From an archaeon (GTDB lineage: Archaea; Thermoproteota; Nitrososphaeria; Nitrososphaerales; CADDZS01), in contig JAKAPU010000001.1 in assembly GCA_021806865.1 (NCBI GenBank), forward strand, positions 17,264 through 81,263: a stretch of DNA of 64,000 bases. Reading direction: 5' to 3'. The translations under genes and the position numbers were made by a program. The notes under the pieces were generated by a model. The model was not told the DNA's origin. It did no database searches and worked only from the letters and a program-made list of their open reading frames with translations. Below are positions 7,881 through 15,374 of the stretch, piece by piece (within the stretch, counting starts at the first letter, position 1; every line of letters starts with the position of its first letter).

Positions 7881-9323
7881 CTATTTTGTGGAGACGGGCA
7901 GCGGTTCGAGATACCTCGGCGCGTGTTCGCTGTGGCGACCGATTTCGTAGACCAGTACTCCTTCAGCCTCAAAGCTCTCGAGATCTATGATCCGCCTGCC
8001 ATCTATCACTAGCGGAGTCTTCATTCTCTTTTTGAATTCTGAAGCCGGAATCTTTCCGAACTCTTCCCACTCTGTTGCTATCACGCAGCAGTCCGCTCCC
8101 GTGATACATGCCAGCGCGCTGTCGGAGTACGTCACCCTGTCCAGCAGGATGCGAGCCGCGTTTGTGCTCGCCCTCGGATCGTAGACGCTGACCGAAGCGC
8201 CTGCGAGTACCAGTGCGTTGGCAAGGCTGATCGCGACAGATTCTCTCACGTCGTCCGTGCCTGCTTTGAAGGCTAGCCCGAGTATTGCCACTTTCTTTTC
8301 CCTGACGCTTCGGCCGAGGAGGCGCTCTATAATCTGGATGACCCTCAGGGGCTGTCTTTGGTTGGTCTCGGCGGCCGACTGGAGTAGCAGTGGAGAGATT
8401 CCATGGTTGTAGAAAGTGGCCGTTAGTGCCCTAACATCCTTTGGCAAACACGATCCACCGTACCCGAGGCCTGCCCTGAGATACCTCTGGTCGATTTTTG
8501 TTACTGCGCTCAATCCCTTTGTTACCTCGACAATGTCCGCGGAGGGAATCTGCTCGCAGAGGTTTGCAAGAGAGTTGAGAAAACTGAGCTGAGTTGCGCG
8601 AAACGTATTCACCGAATACTTGACAAACTCGGCGTTAGCTCCCTGTGTGATCAGAGTGTATGGTAAAGTCGGATAAAATGACTTGTAGAGATCGAGAAGC
8701 TTTTCACTTGATCTCTTGTCTTCCGCTCCAATTATCAGGGCGTCCGCATTTCTCGTGTCTTCGATCGCCGTTCCCTCCCTGAGAAACTCTGGATTTACGC
8801 AGAGCCCGAAATTCTCTGGGTACCTTTTGCCCGACGACATTTCTAGCGCCCTTTTCACCAGCCCGAAGGTTGTGCCGGGGACGACAGTGCTCTTCACGAC
8901 CACGAGGTGGTAATCGTTCTTCTCACGGATTATCCTTCCAATCTCCGAGGCGGCAGATTCGATGTACCTCAGGTCGATCGATCCGTCCTGCCTGCTCGGG
9001 GTGCCAACGGTGATGAAGGTGATGTCTGTGTTCCTCACCGCTTCGCCTAGGTCCGGACTGCAGGAAAAACTTTCCTTTCGCAGGCACTCTACGAGGGCGG
9101 AGTCGATACCCTGCTCGTGGATCGGCGACCTGCCTCCCTGGATTGTCTTGCACTTTTCCAAGTCGATCTCAATGCCGTATACTCTGTTTCCTGCTTGCGC
9201 AAAGCAAAGTGCGGTTGCGAGCCCAACGTATCCCATCCCCGCAACCGAGATTCGGAATTGATTCGTGCGCGCCGCGTGTAGTTTCTTTTTTGGGGCGCCC
9301 TTGGACGCACTGCGCTTTGCCAT
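7881..9323 (-). CDS. UDP-glucose 6-dehydrogenase
   Basis: A 480-aa member of the UDP-glucose/GDP-mannose dehydrogenase family. An N-terminal basic tail of about 22 residues precedes the Rossmann motif VAGMGYVGLATALCF. VKSTVVPGTT and NPEFLREGTAIED follow, then K236 in AEFVKYSVNTFRA and catalytic C292 in GLGYGGSCLPKDVRAL; the C-terminal NAD-fold motif is AILGLAFKAGTDDVRES. It oxidises UDP-glucose to UDP-glucuronate with two NAD+. It is the fifth gene of the operon and is spaced 6 bp from the upstream DUF354 gene. Glucuronate is common in archaeal N-linked glycans, which agrees with the neighbouring GlcNAc-1-P transferase. Confidence 0.9.
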   Translation of the reverse strand: MAKRSASKGAPKKKLHAARTNQFRISVAGMGYVGLATALCFAQAGNRVYGIEIDLEKCKTIQGGRSPIHEQGIDSALVECLRKESFSCSPDLGEAVRNTDITFITVGTPSRQDGSIDLRYIESAASEIGRIIREKNDYHLVVVKSTVVPGTTFGLVKRALEMSSGKRYPENFGLCVNPEFLREGTAIEDTRNADALIIGAEDKRSSEKLLDLYKSFYPTLPYTLITQGANAEFVKYSVNTFRATQLSFLNSLANLCEQIPSADIVEVTKGLSAVTKIDQRYLRAGLGYGGSCLPKDVRALTATFYNHGISPLLLQSAAETNQRQPLRVIQIIERLLGRSVREKKVAILGLAFKAGTDDVRESVAISLANALVLAGASVSVYDPRASTNAARILLDRVTYSDSALACITGADCCVIATEWEEFGKIPASEFKKRMKTPLVIDGRRIIDLESFEAEGVLVYEIGRHSEHAPRYLEPLPVSTK

Positions 9324-9329
9324 GCGTGA

Positions 9330-10691
9330 TCACTCTGCGAAGAGTCTCTGTCTTATTCCGCGATAATCTTCGAGGACCTTCAGTCCTTCGGGAGTCGCTT
9401 GGTAGAGTTTGCCGTTCAGTGTTTCCTCCGAGGCGATCAGTCCGCTTGATTCCAGCGTGGAGAGGATCTTCTTCAGCTCGTTGTGGCTGATGTTAGCATC
9501 CCTCATGATGTGTGTTAGGCGTAGTGGTCTCAGCGATGTGCTCTGGATAATGTCCAAGAATATCTCGATGCGAGATCTCCTCGCGTAGGATCTGTTCATG
9601 GCGTCTCCTTCGTTTATCTTGCGGATCTCGTCAATCATCAGTTTGGCAGGGTTATCCATATTCTTCACTAGTAGCGAAGCCTTTTCTCGGAACGCCTCCT
9701 TTTCCCTGACGTCGAGAAGTCTATCCACGTGTTGGGCTAGCTGCTCTGGGTCGGTCGAATGTAGAATGTACCTGTGCAGTTCGACCACCGGTTTCGACAC
9801 CGGCCAATAGATTGCACTGACGCTCGGCGTGCCCATGACGAAAGCCTCCATCAGCATAGTTTCTGCCGCGCCCAGAGCTACATCGGCATGGGCAACTGGG
9901 GAATCGCTCATCGAATTGTCCAGCACGGCAACGTTCTTCATTCTTGAGTAGCTGCGCCTCTGCTCCAGAGTCCTTGGGAGGACCGCTACGCTTGCGTTTC
10001 CTGTTTGTGCTATCTGTTCCACGGCCTTTTCCAGTATCGGTTTGTGGCTGGGGAAGAATGTCGCAAATTCGGGTTCTGGTCTCACAAAGACGACCGGCGG
10101 TTTTACTCCAAGCTTCTCGAAGGGGTTTGCGTGTCCGTGATTAGAGTCCGGCTCATCTTTCAGGTAACACGTGTGAAAGCCACTGAACCAGACTAGCTTC
10201 TCAGGATCCGTCACACCGTTTTGGAATAGCTCATGCAAGTTGTAAAATCTGGGAGTGAATATCTTTGACGCGAGCGGGAAGACCATCTGGTTGACGTGGG
10301 ATTCCCTCTCGTCGTAGAAAATCGTCCAAGATGGGATGTTCAGTCCGAAGGCCACCCTCACGGCTTCCGGCCACCTCTCCGTCAGGACGAGATCAGGCTT
10401 TTCCTTCTGGACGATCGGAAGCATCTCCTGGATCGTTTCCGCGTACGCCTGGAGTTTGCTCGGAAGTTCCTTTCCTCCGTGCTTTCCGACCGGAATGTAG
10501 TCGATTCCCTTTGCGTCGAGTATGGAGAATATCCTGTCGTGGTCTCTCGCAGTGATCAGGAATTGGCACTCCCTGTCGAGTTCCTTGATCAGCGGGGCGA
10601 AAAAGTTCGCCTGGAACGGAGTTCCAATTGCAATCCATATCTTTTCTATTCTTTTTGGTTCGTTTTTCTCAGACATAACAATCACTTTCAA
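9330..10691 (-). CDS. DUF354 glycosyltransferase-like protein fused to a winged helix
   Basis: A 453-aa two-part protein. Residues about 15-350 match DUF354, a GT-B-like family of archaeal glycan loci: AIGTPFQANFFAPLIKEL at the N-terminus, FLITARDHDRIFSILDAKGI, VGKHGGKELPSKL, and the donor-site-like GAAETMLMEAFVMGTPSV. Residues about 365-453 are a MarR/ArnR-like winged helix (RRSRIEIFLDIIQ, ILSTLESSGLIASEE, YQATPEGLKVLEDYR). DUF354 proteins normally end without such a domain. The N-terminus may begin at M6 rather than M1. It overlaps the downstream-strand partner (the sugar-1-P transferase gene) by 4 nt. It may be a glycan enzyme that reads DNA, or a regulator that senses a sugar nucleotide. 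Confidence 0.8.
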   Translation of the reverse strand: MKVIVMSEKNEPKRIEKIWIAIGTPFQANFFAPLIKELDRECQFLITARDHDRIFSILDAKGIDYIPVGKHGGKELPSKLQAYAETIQEMLPIVQKEKPDLVLTERWPEAVRVAFGLNIPSWTIFYDERESHVNQMVFPLASKIFTPRFYNLHELFQNGVTDPEKLVWFSGFHTCYLKDEPDSNHGHANPFEKLGVKPPVVFVRPEPEFATFFPSHKPILEKAVEQIAQTGNASVAVLPRTLEQRRSYSRMKNVAVLDNSMSDSPVAHADVALGAAETMLMEAFVMGTPSVSAIYWPVSKPVVELHRYILHSTDPEQLAQHVDRLLDVREKEAFREKASLLVKNMDNPAKLMIDEIRKINEGDAMNRSYARRSRIEIFLDIIQSTSLRPLRLTHIMRDANISHNELKKILSTLESSGLIASEETLNGKLYQATPEGLKVLEDYRGIRQRLFAE

Positions 10692-11665
10692 TGCAGCATC
10701 GCAATCGTGATCCCGATTGCGAGTACGGCGTAGACTGCTTCCATGAAGAGCATGGAAGAGACGATGTCTTTCTCAGACATTGGAGTAATCCTCATGAACG
10801 CATGAGTTAGGGCAGGATAGTTGGGCGGCTGCAGTATGCCCTCGGAGGTAACTACTGTGTCCCCGAAGAGCTTCCTTGCTGAGAAGGGGTTTCTGGTGAG
10901 CATCTTCATTGTAAAGTCAAAGGCTGCGGGAAGGCTAACCACAATTGCGGCGAAGACGAGGTTGGAGGCAAAGCCTACAGTCGCTATCGCAGCTCCCGCC
11001 ATCAAAGTTCCTGTGTCCCCAGGAAAGATCTTGGCTGGATACCAGTTTAGCACGAGAAATCCGAGATAGCCGGCGAGGAATAGAGAGCCAAGAGCAAATC
11101 CGACGCTCCTCCCCAGGAGAGCGGACAGCACTGTCAGCGCTCCGATTGCAATCACTGTGCATCCAGCCTCCAGTCCGTTGAAACCTGCTAGCATGTTGCT
11201 CAGGTTTGCAGAAGTGGTTATTGCAAGTGGAATTATGAAAAGTGGCAGGAGCAGACCAAATGGAATTGATCCGACAAGCGGGAATTTTATCGTGGATTGC
11301 CCGAAGAGTGCCACCATCAGCGGGATGCTCATCGCGCCAACGATGAACGGTTTGTACCTCTGCTTCAGAGAAACCAGGTCGTCCACCACTCCGACGATTC
11401 CAACGAGGAGTATTGTCAATAGACCGGCGACGAAGACAAGGGAGATTTGCGGTTCAAGCAGGTAGAACGTCACTGCCCCGATTGCAACGCCGACGAGGAT
11501 GGCTAGACCTCCCATCTCTGTTGTCACCGGCTTCGACGGCTTGTGTACGTCGAGGCCAGTCATTCCCATCTCCTTGAATTTCTCGGAGAAGTATTTTGTC
11601 ACAAAGAAGGTTACTAGGACCGTCACCACAAATGCGACGCTCGTACTTTCTACTACTGAAATCAA
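10688..11665 (-). CDS. Polyprenyl/dolichyl-phosphate GlcNAc-1-phosphate transferase (GPT/MraY family)
   Basis: An integral membrane enzyme with about ten hydrophobic segments and the family's cytoplasmic motifs: HKPSKPVTTEMGG, VGVVDDLVSLKQRYKP (the DD pair binds Mg2+), SNMLAGFNGLEAG and FPGDTGTLMAGAA. It transfers sugar-1-phosphate, most likely GlcNAc-1-P, from a UDP-sugar to dolichyl phosphate, the first membrane step of glycan assembly (AglH/Alg7 role). The frame is open up to 11746, but TTG at 11665 overlaps the stop of the preceding gene as TTGA and places the first helix near the N-terminus; I choose it (325 aa). Tight coupling to a small membrane protein gene suggests the two products act together. 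Confidence 0.88.
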   Translation of the reverse strand: MISVVESTSVAFVVTVLVTFFVTKYFSEKFKEMGMTGLDVHKPSKPVTTEMGGLAILVGVAIGAVTFYLLEPQISLVFVAGLLTILLVGIVGVVDDLVSLKQRYKPFIVGAMSIPLMVALFGQSTIKFPLVGSIPFGLLLPLFIIPLAITTSANLSNMLAGFNGLEAGCTVIAIGALTVLSALLGRSVGFALGSLFLAGYLGFLVLNWYPAKIFPGDTGTLMAGAAIATVGFASNLVFAAIVVSLPAAFDFTMKMLTRNPFSARKLFGDTVVTSEGILQPPNYPALTHAFMRITPMSEKDIVSSMLFMEAVYAVLAIGITIAMLH

Positions 11666-11946
11666 GCGATCCTCAACCCCTCCGCTGAAATCTGCTCGAC
11701 GACTTTCCAGAACGCTACCGTGCCTGCTCCGAAGGTTGCTATCCACACAAAAAGAGCCGCGATGCCGCGAGCCATGTCATCGAGCATGTAGGCTGCGAGC
11801 CATGTGCCGTACATCGAGATCGACGCGAAGGCAAACACGTTGATCGAGAGTGAGACGACCAGCACAACCCTCGTCCATTTGCTGAGCATTCTTGTTCCAC
11901 TCTTCTCTGGTGCGCTGTCTATTTGTTCTGGTAATTCCATCCGCAC
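11662..11946 (-). CDS. Small two-helix membrane protein
   Basis: A 94-aa protein with two predicted membrane helices (VVLVVSLSINVFAFASISMYG and GIAALFVWIATFGAGTVAFW regions) after a polar N-terminus of about 25 residues. No family is recognised. The GTG start at 11946 overlaps the nucleotidyltransferase stop (TAGTG); an ATG six bases on is the alternative. Its own stop overlaps the sugar-1-P transferase start (TTGA). Such coupling on both sides suggests a subunit or chaperone of the transferase, by position only. Confidence 0.65.
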   Translation of the reverse strand: MRMELPEQIDSAPEKSGTRMLSKWTRVVLVVSLSINVFAFASISMYGTWLAAYMLDDMARGIAALFVWIATFGAGTVAFWKVVEQISAEGLRIA

Positions 11947-12659
11947 TACCTACTGAAGGCTAGGTTTCCGTTGTTCAGTATCTCGTCGTTTACACGCTCG
12001 AAATCCGTCATCGAGCCGACGTCGGCCCAGTACGCGTTCTCAAAGTACGAGTTGAGCCTCTCTCCACGTGTCAGGAGGTTTGGAAACACCTCTGTCTCGA
12101 GGCTGCAAATTCTGCCTGAAGGTATGTAGTCGAAGACCTTCTTTTCCAATGCGTAAATTCCGGCGTTGGCCATGAACGAGAGAGTGGGCTTTTCTTCGAA
12201 TCGCTGGATTGTCATGTTCTTGTTCAGGGTGATGTGTCCGTAGGGAATCTTGACATCGAATTTCTTTAGGGCAATCGTCCCTATCCCATCAGTCGAACCG
12301 TGCGTTGCGACTAGGTTTCCAATGTTCAGCGAAGTGACAATGTCGCCGTTCATCGCAATGAATGTCCCGTTGACCATTGGTTCTGCTAACTTTAGCTGGC
12401 CGGCAGTGCCCATGGGGACCTCGGATTCTGCGTACTTTACTGAGACGCCGAGGCTTGAGCCGTCGCCAATAGTCGTGATGATCTGCTTTTTCAGGTAGGC
12501 GACGCAGATGATTACCTCCTTGATTCCGTATGATTTCAAATACTGGATTGTGCGCTCGATGAGAGGCTTTCCGCCCACCGGCAAAAGGGCCTTTGGTACA
12601 ACGTAGGTAAGAGGGCGCATCCTCGTTCCCGCGCCTCCGGCTAGGATCAGGGCCTGCAT
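11946..12659 (-). CDS. Sugar-phosphate nucleotidyltransferase
   Basis: A 237-aa NTP-transferase of the RmlA/GlmU/ManC group, without the C-terminal left-handed beta helix. The nucleotide-binding signature LILAGGAGTRMRPLT comes at residues 4-18, then VPKALLPVGGKPLIE, and the metal-binding MNGDIVTSLN. FEEKP and MANAGIYAL are in the expected order, and YWADVGSMTDFERV ends the protein. It makes an NDP-sugar from NTP and a sugar-1-phosphate. I place the start at the ATG at 12659: GGAGGT lies 12 nt upstream and the family N-terminus begins there, although the frame stays open to 12767. It is the first gene of the seven-gene operon. Confidence 0.87.
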   Translation of the reverse strand: MQALILAGGAGTRMRPLTYVVPKALLPVGGKPLIERTIQYLKSYGIKEVIICVAYLKKQIITTIGDGSSLGVSVKYAESEVPMGTAGQLKLAEPMVNGTFIAMNGDIVTSLNIGNLVATHGSTDGIGTIALKKFDVKIPYGHITLNKNMTIQRFEEKPTLSFMANAGIYALEKKVFDYIPSGRICSLETEVFPNLLTRGERLNSYFENAYWADVGSMTDFERVNDEILNNGNLAFSR

Positions 12660-12807
12660 GGCTAGATGGTGACCTCCGAGGGTTGAATAGAGCGCGCAAG
12701 AGAAATCATGCAAAAAGTTTCTATTGAGCTGAAGTACAGAACCAACATCTGTGAATTTCAGCTCCATATCCCAGATGTGTACATCTTTAAGCCGTCTGCA
12801 ATTGTAC

Positions 12808-12849
12808 TTCTAGTCTTGATCTTCTAGAAGATCTGTTCTAGAAAAAATT
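12808..12849. repeat. Three TTCTAG repeats phased at 14 bp
   Basis: TTCTAG occurs at 12808, 12822 and 12836, exactly 14 bp apart. The second and third extend to the palindrome TTCTAGAA, and the second sits inside the perfect 16-bp palindrome GATCTTCTAGAAGATC at 12818-12833. The array lies upstream of a TATA-like CTTAAAGA (minus strand, near 12790) that would serve the glycan-precursor operon, in the divergent region shared with the glycosyltransferase at 13018. This is a plausible operator or activator array. Confidence 0.45.
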
Positions 12850-13017
12850 GAAAGTTTGCCGTCATTTCGGCCAATTAGTCTCGTGAACTGGTGATTTTTG
12901 TTTTGGATTAGTATCTAGTAGTGGAGAATTCAGTTTTCGAGTTTTTCTTTGGACAGTGTTGGTCTTCGCAAATCTAAATCTAGGTGAATGAAAAATGCCA
13001 TTTGACCGCGGATCAGA

Positions 13018-14115
13018 TTGAAGATACTCATAGTGACGTTTGACCCTCCGCAGAACGTTGGAGGAGTGGAGGGCCGCGGGAACAACTATACGAAACATCT
13101 GATCTCTTCAGGCCATTTTGTCGAGGTCATCTCATTTTTTCCTAGATACGATTATTCCAAAGAGGAACTGCACGGGGCTACTTTGCTGAAATTCCCTTCC
13201 TCTTCTACGCAGGCATTGAAGGCGCTTCGGCTCACGGCAAAGGAGATTTCGAAGAACTCGATTGAGGCAATATTCTTCCTTTCCGGCGCGATTACCATGT
13301 ACGGGGTTTTGTTGATGCTGTACGCGAGGTACAAGGGAATCAGGACTCTTGCGTTCTACTACGGGAAGGACATACTTTCGGCGAAGGAAAGTCTTTCTTC
13401 GCGGTTTTTTCTGTGGATCTCTCCGAAGCTTGCGAAGAAGATCGCTGTGAATTCCAGGTATACGCAAAGGTTGCTTCCTAAGAAATACGAAAAGAAGATC
13501 GGGATGCTTTATCCTGCTGTAGATCCTGGTATCGTGCAGGAATTAGGGCATTTTCAACCTACAGATGATTCGCAGAGGATACTCTTCGTGGGAAGGCTCG
13601 TGAAGAGAAAAGGCGCGGATGATCTCTTGCGTTCTTTCAAGGAGATTGCTTCAAAATTTCCCTCATCCACGCTTGAAATAGTGGGCGATGGGCCCGAACT
13701 CGAGTCGCTGCAGCAACTTGCTAAAGAACTGGAGATCTCTGATCGGGCGAGATTTTTTGGTAGACTATCAGGAGTGCCTCTGTATGAGAGGTACTCTTCC
13801 TGCTACGTGTTTGTGATGCCATCGAGGACGGAAAAGGGGGATGTTGAGGGGTTTGGGACGGTGTTTTTGGAGGCCGGACTGTTTGGCAAGCCGTCGATCG
13901 GCACAGACTCTGGTGGGATACCCGAGGCCGTTTTGGATGGTGAGACTGGTCTGATCGTGCCAGAGGGAGACGTGTCCGCGCTTTCCAGAGCGCTCGAGAG
14001 AGTGCTTTCCGGCCGTGATCTAGCGAGAAATCTGGGTGAGAATGCGAGAAAGAGAGTTTTGTCCTCGTTTACTTGGGAGAGGAGTACCTCAGATCTAGTG
14101 TCGATTTTGGCCTGA
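13018..14115 (+). CDS. GT4-family glycosyltransferase
   Basis: A 365-aa retaining GT-B glycosyltransferase. The N-terminal domain opens with ILIVTFDPPQNVGGVEGRGN, the glycine-rich acceptor loop. The C-terminal donor domain has RILFVGRLVKRKGADDLL, LEIVGDGPELESL, and the E-x7-E motif in EGFGTVFLEAGLFGKPSIG, followed by TDSGGIPEAV. It should add one sugar from a nucleotide donor to the growing lipid-linked glycan on the cytoplasmic face. The start codon is TTG; no earlier start keeps the family N-terminus. It diverges from the seven-gene operon across 250 bp that hold the phased TTCTAG array. Confidence 0.88.
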   Translation: MKILIVTFDPPQNVGGVEGRGNNYTKHLISSGHFVEVISFFPRYDYSKEELHGATLLKFPSSSTQALKALRLTAKEISKNSIEAIFFLSGAITMYGVLLMLYARYKGIRTLAFYYGKDILSAKESLSSRFFLWISPKLAKKIAVNSRYTQRLLPKKYEKKIGMLYPAVDPGIVQELGHFQPTDDSQRILFVGRLVKRKGADDLLRSFKEIASKFPSSTLEIVGDGPELESLQQLAKELEISDRARFFGRLSGVPLYERYSSCYVFVMPSRTEKGDVEGFGTVFLEAGLFGKPSIGTDSGGIPEAVLDGETGLIVPEGDVSALSRALERVLSGRDLARNLGENARKRVLSSFTWERSTSDLVSILA

Positions 14116-14304
14116 TCGAGTGGTTTTGGTTGTACTTTCTAGGTTTGTAGTAGTTAATTCGGCCAGGTTTGCCCTGTTGTAACCATTATTCTCTCAATTA
14201 GGTGAAAATAAGATTTAGAGGAATCGTACATCGGATATTTTTGTGTTCTAGTCAAAAGTTGAGAAATTTTGCAGTTTTACGCTCGAGGGAAGCGTGGATG
14301 ACAT

Positions 14305-14356
14305 GTGAATTTGAAATTCACATTTGTGAGTTTCGCCTTCGCACGGGATATATATG
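14305..14356 (+). promoter_or_regulatory. CTERM-type promoter element, copy A
   Basis: The 17-bp dyad GTGAATTTGAAATTCAC is at 14305-14321, a third half-site GTGAGTTT at 14326-14333, and a TATA box ATATATAT at 14348-14355, beginning 43 bp after the dyad starts. The ATG of the PEFG protein is at 14378, so the transcript is probably leaderless. Bases 14305-14347 match copy B (19075 on) at all but the central base of the dyad, up to the TATA box. Confidence 0.8.
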
Positions 14357-14377
14357 GTTTGAGCGGTACCGCTACCT

Positions 14378-15013
14378 ATGAAAACCAAAGTCGTACTTGC
14401 GTCATTAGCATTGTTCGCATTGCTCGCATTTACCATGATGCCCGCCGTCTTCGCCTCTTCGGGGCAGATAGTCTGTCTCACTCCAACCTCTTGTGCCAAC
14501 AATCAGGAGTTGAATTTGACTGGGCCGGGTTCCACTGCCACCGCAACGTTTGAATTGACAACAAACGCAAATAGCGGGACCACACTGACTTACGTTGTCT
14601 GTCCCCAAGGTGTCAGCTCCACCAGTTGTACTTCGAATACGGGGACATATCTGGGTTGGAGTTGGACGTTCACTCCCTCATCAGGCACTACGGGTAGTGG
14701 ATCAGGGTGTTCAGCGACGAGTTGCGAGGGGAATGGTTTCGGGTCTCCGTCTACACTTTCGTTAAGCATTACTGCACCTTCATCAGTGACCAGCTCCAAT
14801 AGCAAACTAGGACTGACCATTTACGCATGTGAGGCTTCCAATGGTAACGTGAATTGCGCTACTGTGCTGACCCAGGTTGCATCTTTGACAATTGAGTCGA
14901 CCGTTCCAGAATTCGGCTTAGGAATGGGTGTAGCCATGGTGATCGGTCTCTTTGGAATACTCTTCATAGCGAGAAAGCGAGGTCTCGCGCTGCCTTCAGT
15001 AATGAAGGTCTAA
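14378..15013 (+). CDS. PEFG-CTERM secreted surface protein
   Basis: A 211-aa protein with an N-terminal signal peptide (ASLALFALLAFTMMPAVFAS) and a Ser/Thr/Gly/Cys-rich extracellular part. The tail is VPEFGLGMGVAMVIGLFGIL then ARKRG, that is, PEFG motif, hydrophobic helix and basic cluster. That tripartite tail is the sorting signal recognised by archaeosortases, which cut near the motif and attach the protein to a lipid or the envelope. The extracellular domain (TCTSNTGTYLGWSWTFTPSS and similar) is not recognised. The ATG is preceded by promoter copy A and is probably leaderless. The archaeosortase gene lies 1.3 kb downstream. A rho-independent-like hairpin follows the stop. Confidence 0.88.
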   Translation: MKTKVVLASLALFALLAFTMMPAVFASSGQIVCLTPTSCANNQELNLTGPGSTATATFELTTNANSGTTLTYVVCPQGVSSTSCTSNTGTYLGWSWTFTPSSGTTGSGSGCSATSCEGNGFGSPSTLSLSITAPSSVTSSNSKLGLTIYACEASNGNVNCATVLTQVASLTIESTVPEFGLGMGVAMVIGLFGILFIARKRGLALPSVMKV

Positions 15014-15071
15014 GTTCAGACAAGGTACAAAGACGCAAGACACTCGAACTTTGGTTTCCGTATCACGGACG

Positions 15072-15106
15072 GAGCCACCTTCACTCGGTGGCTCGGGCTC
15101 TTTTTT
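15072..15106 (+). terminator. Hairpin terminator after the PEFG gene
   Basis: An 8-bp perfect stem GAGCCACC (15072-15079) and GGTGGCTC (15087-15094) with a 7-base loop is followed by a T-run at 15101-15106. It lies about 60 bp after the PEFG stop. The rest of the 361-bp gap up to 15374 shows no gene. Confidence 0.65.
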
Positions 15107-15374
15107 CTAGTACTTTCTCAGATCCCTCAGCTGTTAATCCTCTTTTCCATAGTGTCGCTGACTTTGCTATTTGAACGGCACAAATCAGTTAAACGGAGAT
15201 ACTGAAGAACGTTTGACCTTCAAACAGATCGTCCACTGGAAAGAAATAGATTCATCTGCTGGCAAATAGGACAAGAGCGAAATACAATGCTCTAACGAAA
15301 TCTAGTCTTCAGCTTTGCTCACAATTCGTTGCACACTTGCCGTGATTCTTGCTTGAATTGAAGTGTGGTAGCCC

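Noticed and set aside
12751..12760. GTGAATTTCA upstream of the nucleotidyltransferase gene, like a half of the CTERM promoter dyad
   Set aside because: The second half-site and the TATA box at 43 bp are missing; a single half-site can arise by chance.
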